In this document: positions 10,901-21,613 of the stretch, in pieces
How the letters are laid out: each line of letters starts with the position of its first letter
How positions within the stretch are numbered: position 1 is the stretch's first letter
Assembly (NCBI RefSeq): GCF_028769735.1
Contig: NC_088171.1
Location: 63,416,216 to 63,480,215, forward strand
Source of the DNA: Zonotrichia leucophrys gambelii
Lineage: Eukaryota > Chordata > Aves > Passeriformes > Passerellidae
Reading direction: 5' to 3'
DNA: 64,000 nucleotides
Position numbers and translations under genes: made by a program
The notes under the pieces: model-generated
Databases searched by the model: none
Seen by the model: only the letters and a program-made list of their open reading frames with translations
What the model was told of the DNA's origin: nothing

Positions 10901-13900
10901 GAAATCTTTTGTATGAGGTCACTTTGAACTGTGAAGTGAATGCAAGCAATTAACCTTTGCTTCTGCTGCTTTAAAAAAATGATGGTGGCAATGTTATGGT
11001 GCTGCTTGTGCAGCTGTTTGCACAGAGTGAATGTTCTGTGAGCAAACCACTCCCTCGCATGGGCACCTCTGTGTGCTCAGACCAAATAAGGGCCAGTTTG
11101 CTACAATCTGCTAAAAAAAAGGTTATAATTTAAAAGTATCTTCTGTATAGAGAAGTAATTTTATAATGGAGTTAATATTCTGGTGTCAGAATCCAACTGG
11201 GTGTAAAAAAAGGTTTGCATTCAATTCCTTTGCTTTTGCTAATGTCTCATACTGCAAAAAAAAAAAGGCATGGATGTGTTTGACCTGCTGTGCATCAAAA
11301 ATTATTGGAGCTAATTATCCTCATGCAGGAAGTCACCTGTGTAAGTAGATCTGTGCAGAATAAGGACCACAGTCAGTCAGCTCAGACAAAATGATTTTTA
11401 CTTAAAAATATATGAAGTAAGCTGGCTGAACACACTGGGGAGAATGTAGAGCACCAAGTCCTCTTCCAGCCTGGTGCAGGTCTCTTTCCATTCAATATGA
11501 GGCTGTGGAAAAGAATTCGTAATTATGATAGTCTTAAAGTGTGGTATGTTTTTAGGAGTGCTAGGTAGCCTGCATGCCATAAACCCATATATGAGTGTGG
11601 AAGTTTGCCAGCTGAGAACTGAAAACTAGGCCTTTTTTGCCTAAGCACTGGGAATTGTCTATGGAAATAGACAATTTGAATCTCTACAGCCCACCTACTG
11701 GACAAGAATCTGCGTAATGAAATTTTGCTTACCTTTCTGCCTCGTAGGGCTATTGATCGCTGAATAGTTTCTCTTTGTGAAGTGCATTGAAAATGAGAAT
11801 CACTTCATAGACCCTCATAATTATCACTTTATATCCAGTTTGAAAATCAAGTTTAAACACACACAAATGAAGTCCCAGTAGATATTACACTATTTTCTTC
11901 ATGTGATAGCCAGAAGAATCCTAATCTAAAATAAATCTTGAGGACAAGGAAAGAAATCTGTGCTTCAGTGGAGAGAAATCTGTTAACTTTATAGCACTTC
12001 TTTGAAATATATAAAATCGCGGCAGAATAAAAGGGGGAACTCATATTACAAAATAAGAATAAATAGTTTAGCCACATAATATTGACTGCACCTTCCTTCA
12101 AAGGAAACTACTTTTGCTAAAAGTGCATAGCTGTGATATATTAGCTTAGGTAAATATTTGCTAAATTACTTCAGCTGAATTTCTAACCTACACAAAGAAA
12201 TGCAGTCCAATGCTTCTCAGACTTCTATTCATCCCCAAGTAGCTTCCTCACATTAATGATTTAGACAGGAAGGGACCAGTGGAAATGATTTCATGACCAA
12301 AACAATTCTTTTGTCTGACATGAGCTAAGGCTGGATGCCCTTAGATAAAAAAAAGAAAATCAAATCAAGCCAAATCAACTAAACAATAGTTTAGTGTTTA
12401 GTCTGTGTGAGTGAGTCAAAGGGCTTTTCCAGCTGGCTCATGTGTCACACATAGTTCCTTCACTGTTGTTTTAGGGTTGGGTTTTGGATTTTCTTTCCTC
12501 ATCTCCCCTCTGTTCCCCCCCTTTTTTACAGCACACTCAAAGTTCACTCACATGTGCCCACAATTTTTATGTCTGTTATTTTCAAATTTAACTTTGGTAT
12601 CTCTACATGACACTGTATAGGAACCATATGGATGCACCATTAGCACTAATCAAATGTGGAAGCATTTTTTTGTGCTGAAAAATAAACCTATTAAGCAGTT
12701 TCAGCTCAGTTGTGTTTCATTATATGTTGGCTATTGGGCATTGCCAGAATTCTATATATTTTGCTTCAGAAAATAAATTCCTTCTGGCCTTATGTGGATT
12801 TTTAGCTCTCTATAACAGACAGAAATTTCAACTTGGCCATTTTGCCTGGTATGATTTTAAACAAAACCATTTTTACAATTATCTCACCCTCACCAGAAAA
12901 TAATCGGATGTTAATATGTTCCACCTTTAAACTGACATCAGTTTTGGAACTAAAAAATTTTTGCTGAAATAAAAATTTTCTTTTATTGGAAAAGCAGTTT
13001 ATATTGGCACTTTGATTTACCTGGAAGACAGTGTACCACTTTAGTGTGGGAGAAGTTTGATGAGAAAAGTTATTTAATGAGAGCAGAGAACATGAGTTAA
13101 TGTGAGAACTGCTCGCTTGGGCTTGTTCATGATAAAATTAAACATTAATTGATTAGTTGGGTGCAAGCACTACAGCAGGGGTGAATTGCCATTTTTAGGG
13201 TATTGCCATGCAATGCTGAAGCAGTTTTCAAAACAATAGCTAAAACCTAGCCAGCTAGAACTGAGCTAAATGCTCCTCCTCATTCCACCACCTTGTTTTT
13301 AGTTCTCTGAAAAAGAAACATTTGCTGAAGGGCACTTGAATTTTGGGGCCCTAATTATTCTACCTATTTTCCATAATTCATACAGTCAGAGAAGAGAAAT
13401 ATATCAGCTCAGTTGTATTTTCAATTAAACATATCCCATTTTAATATCCACTGTTCTTACCAAAAAGCTCCAGGCTAGGAGAAACTTAATAGGAATCAGT
13501 CAATTGACTAGAGAATATCTATGGGCAAATCACAACCTCTTTAGATCACATGTTTCCAAGATTTTGAGGACTAGAATAATTTTCAATTAAACTCACTAAA
13601 ACCTGACAACTAGAGCTCCTCAAGGCTTTGTCCAGTTTAGTCTTGAATATCTCAAAGGGTGGAAATTCCACACCATCTCTGGGCAGCCCATTCCAGTGTT
13701 CAGCCACCCCTACAGTAAAAAAGGGGTTTTCTTTTGCTTAAGTGGAATTTCCTGAATTTCAGGAAGGCCGCTGAGAAGAGTCTGCCTTCAGTTTCTCTAG
13801 CCTCCTGTTAATCAGGTTAAACCAATAGTGATAAGATGATCCTGAGCCTGGTCTCTTCCAGGCTGAACCATCTCTTCCACCTTCTGCTCATGTCAGGTTC

Positions 13901-16900
13901 TCCAAGATATTATTCATCTTTGTGCCCCTTCACTGGACTCCCTCGGATCTGTCTTGCCCTGGGGGCCCAGCACTGAGCCCAGCACTCCAGGATGTGTCTC
14001 AGCAGGGACTGAACAGAGGCTAAGGACCACCTCACTTCAGGCTCTGCTGAAGATATTCTGCCAGGTGATCTTTCAGTCTGCCACAGACATTGCTGAAGGA
14101 CAGTACATTAAATATAAACTCACATTTCTTCTTTTTTTAAATTTTCTTAATGCCTAATTTTATGCAGATAGGCAGAATTATTTTGCCATAAAGTCCCCCA
14201 GCAAAATTCTGGGGGAATTAACCCCCAGCAGATTGCATGCCAACAAGGCCCTTTTTATGAAAACAGATTTAGTAGAATTTTCTACATGTCCCCACACAAG
14301 TCATCATTTGCCTTTTGAATTTTGGTAAATCCATTAGCAGCAAACATGGGAGCAGGAATATGCTCCTTTTCTCCTCCATTTGGAGGTGGGGAGCAGGGGA
14401 AGCTGGCATGCTGCAGTTTGCTCAGCAGTGAGGTGTAAGGGACATGAAACACAAATGAAACGTGAGAAGAAAATATTTTTTTTCACTGATTAAAGAAGAG
14501 GATGGTCCCTACACAAGTGGATTTCTGTCTCTGGCAGTGCTTGCTTTGATCCTGTTAAGCTTCTGTGGAATAAATTAGGTAAAACCCCCAGCATTTACCT
14601 TGGGCTGTGGTATCACCTGGAGGACACTTGGCAGGAATTAGAGCTGGTTTAGCATAGAAGCTTGAGCTGCAAAATTATCTGTCCAGTGAGAGAGTCTGCC
14701 AAGTAATTCACAGGAGGTGGCAAGCAAAGTGGCAGTTTTGTAATTTTAATTAGGTTTGGGGTGGGAAAGAGGTTATCTTGAATAGAGCAAGAGGCAGAAC
14801 AATGACCTTACTGAACATCTCATGGACTTCCTTTTATACAGCTGGGATATGAGGATGCACTCTGCAAATTTGCTCAGATGTTTACTTGCTACGTAGAGAA
14901 TTTAAAAAGGGAGGGGGCATTTTGTTTTTTTTTTGTTTTTTCCTATAAAGATAACAGGAGATAAGATTGTTGTGGAAAAAGGCTTGGTTCAGGCATCAGA
15001 GAAAAGGTTGCTGCGACCTGTGAGTAGGGGTGGATGCACTGCCTGCACAGGCTGGAAAAATGCCACCAGATGTCTCTGCAGCCTAAAAAATGTTGGGATG
15101 TTGCTGGGCACACAGCACGCCTGCAGACTGCCTTGCCTGCCCTCGCCCTTCAGTAAAGAGGAGATTTAATGGAGGAAGAAAGGCGTGCAAACTCTGAATT
15201 AAACCCACACATGACCCCTTCCTCCTCCTCCTCCCCAGACTCAAGGATCACAACCCCCATGTGGGTCACCAGTGGTTTCACAGCAAGTGAGGGAGCCAGA
15301 TTAGGCCACAAAGTAACTTTTTCTTCTTGGTTTGGGGACAAACATGTTGTTAGCGCAGTTTCATGACACCACTTTGCCTTACACAGAGCATGTCTAAGGC
15401 AAAATTCTGATAGTCCTGTCTGCAGTGTCACCATCACTGTGCTTGCAGCTGCAGCCAAGCACCTTAAAAAGCTTTGGAGGCAATAATCAATCCTATCCCT
15501 CACTGTTCCCATGAAATAGGAAAGTTCAATCATTTACCCAAAATCTCACTTGGAATAAGTGCACGGTCAGGCATGGGATGCATGGACTTAATTGAGTTCT
15601 CCCTTTTAGGAGTAGCGCTGATTGCAATTGCATACAGAAAGATCAAAGTGTTTTCTCATTCCCAGATCTCAGCCACAAGAATCACACCACCATTTACCAC
15701 CCAGGACACCAATTATTTATGCTGCCAGTAAATGAAAGGAAGAAACAAAACCAAAAATCTCTAAACAAATCTAATTTTTTGTGTGTAGCTCAGACCTCCT
15801 ATCTGCAATTTAGGGCAATGCAAAGGGTAGCCAGGCTGGTTCCTTTTATTGCCCTGTGGGCAGTTTTAAATTTCACTGAGAAAGGGGGTGGTAAGGGAAG
15901 GGAGAGTGGCAAAAATTAGATCTGAGGGAGGTCAACTATATCCACTTAGCTGCTATTGACCTAGTTGTAACCAGAGCTGAGCCCAGCCTGGGTATTGGAA
16001 TTCCTCTGGCCACATCTCTGACAATGTGCAAGGCCTGAAAATACCTAAATCCCTGTAGCACAGGGAAGTCCCTGGGGCCTGAAAACCACCATACATACTG
16101 CTTGTCTCGTAGCTGCTTAGGGCGGAGTGTAGTAAGAAAAAGAAGCTGGGGTAAATTTACTAGCGGATTAAGAGGAAGATTCTTCCCTCTTTCTGGGTAA
16201 AGTGTGGAAAGCCCCAGGAAATAACTGCTCTGTGTTTCAGTTGATGCACTGAAAAACCCAAAACCTTTCTGAGAAAGAATCTTTACAATTAAGGAAATTT
16301 TGTGCTTTAGTCTCATTCCTCAGTTCCTGAAAAGTTCCCCAGTTTGCAGCTTGTTTTACACCATTTTAGGCTACAAAAACAGCAGTGTTGAAGGGAGTAT
16401 CAGACCCTTACTTCTCTCCATACTCTCAAGTGTGCTTTCCTCCTGCAAACACATGAAAGGGAAACCAGATACTCCTTGCCTCAGTATGAGAAAGTTGTGT
16501 TAATTTTAATAACTTACAGTGTAACTGTTACACCCCGATGCAGTAGCTATGCTGATAGAAAGTAAGCACCCAAAAATGTGTCTATTAAAATAAAATAATA
16601 ATAATAAAAAGTCTTGGCTTACATTAGTTATACATTTGGCTGAAATGCTGAGCCTTGGACTCATGAGCTGGCTCTGGCTCTGCTGGTCCGCAAAAAGATT
16701 GAATTCATTACTTGGGAAGCCTTTATGGAGGGCATGCTGCCTCGAATCCCAGGGAGCAACTTGGATGAATAGGAATGGACACAGGCTAATTCAAACCCTT
16801 CTCCCACCTTTCACATCAACTTAGTGATTTCTCTCTTCTTTGTGGTTCCCAGCCAATTGTCATTTTCAGTGCATCCTATCGCCCCGCAGTATGAACTGTT

Positions 16901-19900
16901 CTGGGAATACACTTCATTCCTCCAGCAGCCTCTCAGCAACGCCAAGGAATGTAGCTCTTCTGGTTACAATTAAGAAATTCAACACACAAATGCTCCCCAA
17001 GTGCACCAGAACCTGCTTGTGACCTTCACACAACTGAATCTGAAGGAGTGAAAGCAATTTTTTGTTCCTTGGTTCCAGTCATGAGAGGAAGGGAGGGAAG
17101 CGGGGTTGGGGGAAACCTCCATTCCTCCAGAGAGGCAGCATGGTTTCAGGGATCAGCTGCATAGAAAGTGGCACAGGAAAGTGCAGTTTCCAGGGCTGCA
17201 TTCCCACAGGGAGCTCTGGGCTGCGGAGGCATTGGGAGGATGCCAGTGCTTGGCAGAGCCCTCGTGCAGTGGCACACTTGCTGGGTCAGCAGGTTTAATT
17301 GTCACCGCTGCTCGGCAGAAGGTGTGCTGGCCGCAGTGGAGCCTCCCTGCCTGCTGCCGTGCTCTCCTGGGCACCTCTGCTCCCCAGGGCCACCGCTAAG
17401 CGCCGGGGTAGGGCTGCCTTTGCTGCCTCTGCTCCATCCCCGTGGACTGTGTCTCTCGGTCTGAACTCTCCTGGGGCCTCTGCATGGGCCCACTGAGAGC
17501 AGACTGCCTTCTGTCACGTTGCTGTCCAGGTGCAAGGGCGTACCAGCCGGATTGAAGGCACTTGAGACAGTAATTCGTGTTTGGACTCAAGTGTTTATTA
17601 TTTCTTATCAGTAAAACAGTCTCATTACTGTGAGTTCGGCAGCTTTTCATTAGCAAGGCACAAAATGGCTAACAGTCTCTTGTTACAAGGTCTTTTAAGA
17701 CTAAACTATCCAATTAAGAACTGACACCTAGATTATTTTCCCTTTTAACCCAGTAACTGATCCCAAAGAGCTGCAATGCGGATTTTTCTGCCCAATTACT
17801 AAATGCCACCCAAACCTACGAAGAGGAAGGAAGAAGAAGCATGAAGAAGAAACTCAGGACAACACCCTGTGCTCTCCATTTTGCTTCTATCCACAACATA
17901 CTAAAAATCCCAAAACCTAAATTTCTCACCAAGTGACACACCTACACTACTCTCTATAATCTGTTTCACACTTTTGTGGGTTCTAGTTTATCTTGAAGTC
18001 TAGGAAAGTTTCTTCATGAATGAGGGTCAAAGTCAGTGTTGCCCTGGGGGTCAGGGCACCCCAGAGCAGACAGAGAAATATTCCTGGTGCCCTGGGTTTC
18101 CACACAGGTGAGGAAATTACAGAATTACAGAATAGTTCTGTAATTCCTATTTATAGATAGAGTCCATTTAAGCAAAACCCCATATACTTTTGGATTGCAA
18201 GGATGAACATATTAAATGGATTTGTGGTTGTGCTCCCTCCTGCCTCTCTTCAGGCTCTACATTTTCAGCCATAAGCCGGCTTTAAAATTTTCTTTACCCT
18301 AAAACTGAGGATGACAGTGTTGCTCAAGAAGAGAAATATATTTGTGTTTTCCAGATGGCTGGAGACAGCAAAGGAATAGCATGGGAAGTCCTTGATATGG
18401 AATCTCATTTTCCACAAGAAGCTGGGGGGTCCTTGGAGCTCTCCAATGACACCTCCTTTTCGCTGAGGATCAGAAATGTGACCGGCCGAAGCAGTGGGAC
18501 GTACAAGTGCACTCTGGGGGAGCAGAACGGAGAACGCAATCTGAGCAGCACAGTCACGTTAAAAGTAACAGGTACAGTGCACAGCTTTGACTGTCCCATG
18601 CTCCATGTCAAGAAGGTAACAGTTTTAAAATATTTTACACACACCAGATCAATATAACCCATATTGCTTTACATTTTAGGTTGCCCTGGAATAGAAGAGG
18701 ACAAACTAAAAAAATACAAAAGCGAGCTCTTCATGCTGACTTGCCTTGGGATTTTTTACTTGCTGCTCATCTTCTTTACTTGTGTAAGTAATTATCTTTC
18801 TCATAAGCAAAGCAACAATACCAACCAAAATACCCCACTCATTTGCTTTGCTAGAGGAAGCAAAGAACACAGCTGGTCTGAAGTTGGTGTCTGTACTTAA
18901 TTTATGATTAAACTGAGGTACACAAGGATGGAGTTCCAAAGAGAGCAAACTGCACTCTGATCTAACTCTGTTTAAACTCAAACTATCTGTTACTTTCCTG
19001 CACTCTCGCTGCTTATTTCTGCTTCCAGTTACTTTGTGTAAACTACTTATCAGTTTAAGGGCATGGCAATGGGTTTTCTGGTTTAGTACCTGGGAACAGC
19101 ATTTGTGCAAGATGGAGGCACAGACCCCTACGAGCCCTTCCCCACCTGTGGAATTACTTCGTGTGGTGGCATGATGGACATGTCCAAATCCACTTGCCTT
19201 TTCCTCAGTTTCCAAACTGGTAAATTGGTGTCAACCCCATTTCAGATGAGCATTTTTGTGACGTCATGTCTTTCTTGTTGAACAGACACTTTAAAATACA
19301 TGGAGAAAAATCTCATTGGGGAGTTTATCCATACCTTTACTGCTGGATGGTAGTTCTGGGAAAGGAAGGGAGAGAAGGTACTTGGGAAGCTCACTCCACC
19401 GAAGAAAAACTATGCTTTGGGTGCAGTGGCAGTGAAGTCACCTGGCTCAGAGGTAGCAGGGATCTTGGGCACCAGTACAATGCATCACTGGCTGCATTTG
19501 TAATAAAAACAAAACCAGAACCAGCCCGAGAATTTTGGGAGGTCAGATTTAACTTTTGCTGCCTGTTTCATACTTGCCTCCTTGTTTTGCTCCTCAGCAG
19601 ATGAATCATAACTGTTGATCAGAGTGTATCTAATTAGCTGTGCTAAATGTAGCTTTCCATGTATCTTCAGGGAGCAATTAAATTTATGCCTGTCTCTTTT
19701 TTAGATTGACAATTCTGTCAGCAATTTGTGCCATTCAGACGAAAGTTTGATGAGAAAAATCTTGTAGGAATTTGTTAGGATGGAAGCATGAAAGCAAGGA
19801 TATCACTCAGAAGAGACAGATGCCTCACGTTCTTCTTGGTGTCCTGAAAGAATTTCAGATCTCTACAGAAATCTCTCCTCCCCTTACAAAAAATAACCAG

Positions 19901-20690
19901 TCCCAGTTTTAGTGGTGCAGTTATAAAAAGCAGAGCTGTGTAGTGAAGATAACTCTCGCTCTGGTGGAATTACGTGTGTCTTACTTTTGGGTGAGGCCCC
20001 GTCTCAGATATCAACCTAGCTCTCATGAAAATTTAATATCGACCTGATCTCACAAGTGACGCTCATTATTTAAAATGTCTGTTAAGTTCTTACAGCTTTG
20101 CCTTGTCCTCTTCTTTAGTGAAGATAGTGCCTTATCTCCACCAAACTCAACAGCAGCATTCACTTTAGAACTGGTTGGCAGGACTGGGGCTTTACTTTGA
20201 CAATTTGATGAAAATATTTCAGGCACTGGCTTGCATTGAAAGCAGGTGAAAGCACACTTGCAATAGCTTGATGCAAGGCCTGTTGAGATGAAAATGTGAA
20301 TCAAATATAAAGTTTCTTTTTTGACTGAGGCTTTTGTCCTATAAAGTTAATTGATTTAGCAAGAAACAGCAGCTTCTATTGGTAGTGGGTGCTTCCAGTG
20401 ACAAACAAATGGGAAAGGTGTAATGAGCTAGGGTTAGCAAAGAGAAAAAGGAAAATCTTCAAAAGCTTTTTTCTAATTGCCTTCCATAGGAATTCTCAGT
20501 TTTAAGCTTTCCTTTGTGTTTTCTCTTTTAGACATGTCTAAGAAAAGAGAGTATGTCTCCCAGTTACCAAAAAACCAGACCAGATATGAAGCACATGCTT
20601 ACCCTCATCAATGTACGTGAAATAACAACTTTCCAGCATTTAAACAGCAGCAGCACTTGCAAAAATGAGCTTACTTCAAGTTCTGTCTAA
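7943..20690 (+). CDS. CD83: CD83 antigen, five coding exons (joined CDS 654 nt, 217 aa)
   Basis: CD83 is a surface glycoprotein of activated dendritic cells, B cells and thymic epithelium. In mammals it stabilises MHC class II and CD86 by opposing MARCH-family ubiquitin ligases, and a soluble form is immunosuppressive. Joining 7943-7985, 8101-8231, 18355-18571, 18680-18783 and 20532-20690 gives one open frame with GT/AG at every junction and intron phases 1, 0, 1, 0. Residues 1 to about 22 are a signal peptide. Residues about 28-130 form the Ig V-type domain with the canonical cysteines C41 and C110, W56 and the GTYKC motif at 106-110. Sequons lie at N89, N99 and N120. C132 begins the stalk, 147-165 is the membrane helix and 166-217 is the tail. 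Human CD83 is 205 aa with the same exon plan, and VRCAEDVVLPC, RNVT, SGTYKC and KKYKSE align with it. It stands alone in the window. Identification is firm; the last exon is the least certain part. Confidence 0.95.
8101..8231 (+). CDS. CD83: CD83 exon 2 (N-terminal half of the Ig domain)
   Basis: It encodes residues 15-58. The acceptor ends in a T-rich tract and tgctttgcag at 8100; the donor is AAA|GTAAGA at 8232. It contains the B-strand cysteine C41 in VVLPCKA, an extra N-terminal cysteine C33 in VRCAED, and W56 in the C-strand motif SWYK. The phase-0 exit matches the human gene, where the exon ends at the equivalent SWVK. Confidence 0.95.
9071..9156. repeat. 24-bp perfect inverted repeat with 38-base loop
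   Basis: The arms are 9071-9094 and 9133-9156. The left arm begins CACTCCCAGCC and the right arm ends GGCTGGGAGTG. All 24 positions pair and pairing stops at both ends. It is not flanked by anything I recognise as a transposon. It could be a fold-back element, a local inverted duplication or a structured intronic RNA. Confidence 0.9.
13605..14060 (-). mobile_element. Old CR1 LINE 3' fragment
   Basis: The + strand reads as the reverse complement of the CR1 3' region. It carries the successive signatures for the end of ORF2: the block around CATCTCTGGGCAGCCCATTC near 13673-13692, the block with AGGCTGAACC near 13859, and GCACTCCAGGATGTG near 13982. It is heavily diverged with many indels and lies inside CD83 intron 2, antisense to the gene. 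The ends are approximate. Confidence 0.75.
14209..14228. repeat. Short palindrome in CD83 intron 2
   Basis: CTGGGGG and CCCCCAG arms flank AATTAA. A further CCCCCAG lies 15 bp to the left (14195-14201), so the middle arm has two possible partners. Confidence 0.7.
17531..18104 (-). mobile_element. Solo LTR of an endogenous retrovirus, antisense in CD83 intron 2
   Basis: Read on the minus strand this is a 574-bp unit that starts TGTGGAAACC and ends CCCTTGCA, the usual TG...CA form. An AATAAA polyadenylation signal (minus-strand complement of 17594-17599) lies about 63 bp from its 3' end, as in a retroviral R/U5. A 4-bp duplication CAGG flanks it at 17527-17530 and 18105-18108. No internal retroviral genes are present, so it is a solo LTR. 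I recognise the sequence type from songbird genomes but give no family name. With a TSD this short the exact ends could differ by a few bases. Confidence 0.7.
18122..18146. repeat. 11-bp inverted repeat beside the intronic LTR
   Basis: GAATTACAGAA, three bases, then TTCTGTAATTC. The arms pair perfectly. It lies 14 bp outside the LTR right duplication and about 210 bp before exon 3. Confidence 0.8.
18355..18571 (+). CDS. CD83: CD83 exon 3 (C-terminal half of the Ig domain)
   Basis: It encodes residues 59-130 plus one base of codon 131. The acceptor is tgttttccag at 18354 and the donor is aacag|GTACAG at 18572. It carries sequons N89, N99 and N120, the RIRN core strand and the F-strand cysteine C110 in GTYKCTL. 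A competing GT at 18565 would remove the VTG that leads into the stalk and is less likely. Human CD83 has a cysteine seven residues before the F-strand cysteine; here that site is R103. Confidence 0.94.
18680..18783 (+). CDS. CD83: CD83 exon 4 (stalk and transmembrane helix)
   Basis: It encodes residues 131-165. The acceptor is cattttag at 18679 and the donor is TGT|GTAAGT at 18784. The stalk CPGIEEDKLKKYKSE matches the human CPAQRKEETFKKYRAE pattern, including the membrane-proximal cysteine C132, which in human CD83 can pair between molecules. A 19-residue hydrophobic helix, about 147-165, follows and ends in FFTC as in human. Intron 3, before this exon, is only 108 bp. Confidence 0.94.
18784..20531 (+). 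other. CD83: CD83 intron 4 (1748 bp)
   Basis: It is AT-rich with no repeat or gene that I recognise. The reading frame of exon 4 stays open past the donor to 18900, so intron retention would give a different, short tail rich in S, N and K. I regard that as incidental because the donor GTAAGT is strong. Confidence 0.85.
20532..20690 (+). CDS. CD83: CD83 exon 5 (cytoplasmic tail and stop)
   Basis: It encodes residues 166-217 and the TAA stop. The acceptor is ttctcttttag at 20531 and the phase-0 entry matches exon 4. The tail starts TCLRKES (basic membrane-exit residues), has KTRPDMKHM where human has KAGMERAF, and ends CKNELTSSSV against human HKTELV. It is 52 residues against about 40 in human. 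A usable GTACGT donor inside this exon at 20613 could instead splice to 21506 and give another tail. I prefer the unspliced form because the KxEL near the end resembles the human terminus. Confidence 0.8.
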   Translation, partial: TCLRKESMSPSYQKTRPDMKHMLTLINVREITTFQHLNSSSTCKNELTSSSV

Positions 20691-21505
20691 GTTTAAGTTG
20701 ATGGCACTGTGGACTCATCAGTAAACACAAGCTGGATGGCTGAGTGGTGTGGAGAGGAAATAAATGATAATATTTATGGTCTCTGCAGAGATTATATGAT
20801 GATAATATGGTCTCTTCACAACAGCCTGAAAGTACAGGTACCTTGTCAGTGATCTGCTTGTGCTGGACAAGCCTTCGACAAGCACTTATGCACTACGGTA
20901 ACTTTTGAGAGGTAGTCAGCTAAAAAATACCTTTACAGCTACACAATATGTTACAATGCTGTTATGAGGTTTGCATCAACTTTATTTCACTCTGCTGTGA
21001 AGCCCTCCTTTTCTGAGCAAGAATATGCTTTTAACATGAAGACTGAGTTGTAGGGAGGCCATGGCTGTGCAAAGCCAGCGGATGAAGCTCTTCACTGGAC
21101 TGATATCTCCCACCTTTCTGAAGCAAACACAGCAGGTGCTGTGGTGTGAAAAGAAATGTGTGCAGGGCTGTCTCTGATCTGAGCATGATCCTGGATGAAG
21201 TTCTTTTGCTGCAAATGAGATGTAATCCATCATGTGATGTTCAAGTATGATGAAGAGGTAACTTTATGCCCTTACACTGGAAGGATCGTTCACTCTTAAA
21301 TCTTAGAGTGACAGACAGGCTGAGAAGGAAGATTTTCTCAAAATCTTTCTGGACTGAATGGAGTTTTTATTTCAGCAGGAAAAATAGGGACGTATTTTTC
21401 AGTTTAATCTATAGGAAGCTTCAGTGAGACAGTTAATCTCAAATAAGAATGAAGAAGACTGTGATATTAAGGACATGTAAAGATGATTTATTATGTTGTT
21501 TACAG

Positions 21506-21613
21506 AACATGGAGCCAAACACAAGCAACACTTATGTCAGTCAAGTTACACGAATGAGGACCAAAGCCATGACTTGGAAGAAATCAACCAGCCATGTCTT
21601 TGGGATGTACTAA
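21506..21613 (+). CDS. CD83: Candidate alternative last exon of CD83
   Basis: A 35-codon open frame ending in TAA follows the acceptor ttgtttacag at 21505. It is in the same phase as an internal donor AAT|GTACGT at 20613 in exon 5. The joined tail would keep the first 27 residues of exon 5 and continue NMEPNTSNTYVSQVTRM... to VFGMY, giving a 227-residue protein. No transcript evidence is available here. It may be a real isoform, the main form, or a coincidence within the 3' UTR. Confidence 0.35.
   Translation, partial: NMEPNTSNTYVSQVTRMRTKAMTWKKSTSHVFGMY

Larger units (their letters stand above)
8232..18354 (+). other. CD83: CD83 intron 2 (10.1 kb)
   Basis: This is by far the longest intron of the gene. 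It is AT-rich unique sequence with a 24-bp inverted repeat at 9071-9156, an old CR1 fragment near 13605-14060, a short palindrome at 14209-14228, a GC-rich block at about 17100-17520 and a minus-strand solo LTR at 17531-18104. The ORFs seen here look like chance frames. In human CD83 an NF-kappaB-dependent enhancer sits in intron 2; I could not place an equivalent by eye. Confidence 0.85.

Noticed and set aside
16650..16770. Possible tRNA (TCGAATCCC)
   Set aside because: Only the T-arm-like fragment is present; no acceptor stem, D arm or anticodon arm pairs with it.
17100..17520. GC-rich block as a CpG island or second CD83 promoter
   Set aside because: CpG dinucleotides are sparse except near 17380-17410, and no promoter motif stands out.
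20759..20764. AATAAA as the main CD83 polyadenylation signal
   Set aside because: Only 70 bases after the stop and without a clear GT-rich element; kept only as a possible minor site.
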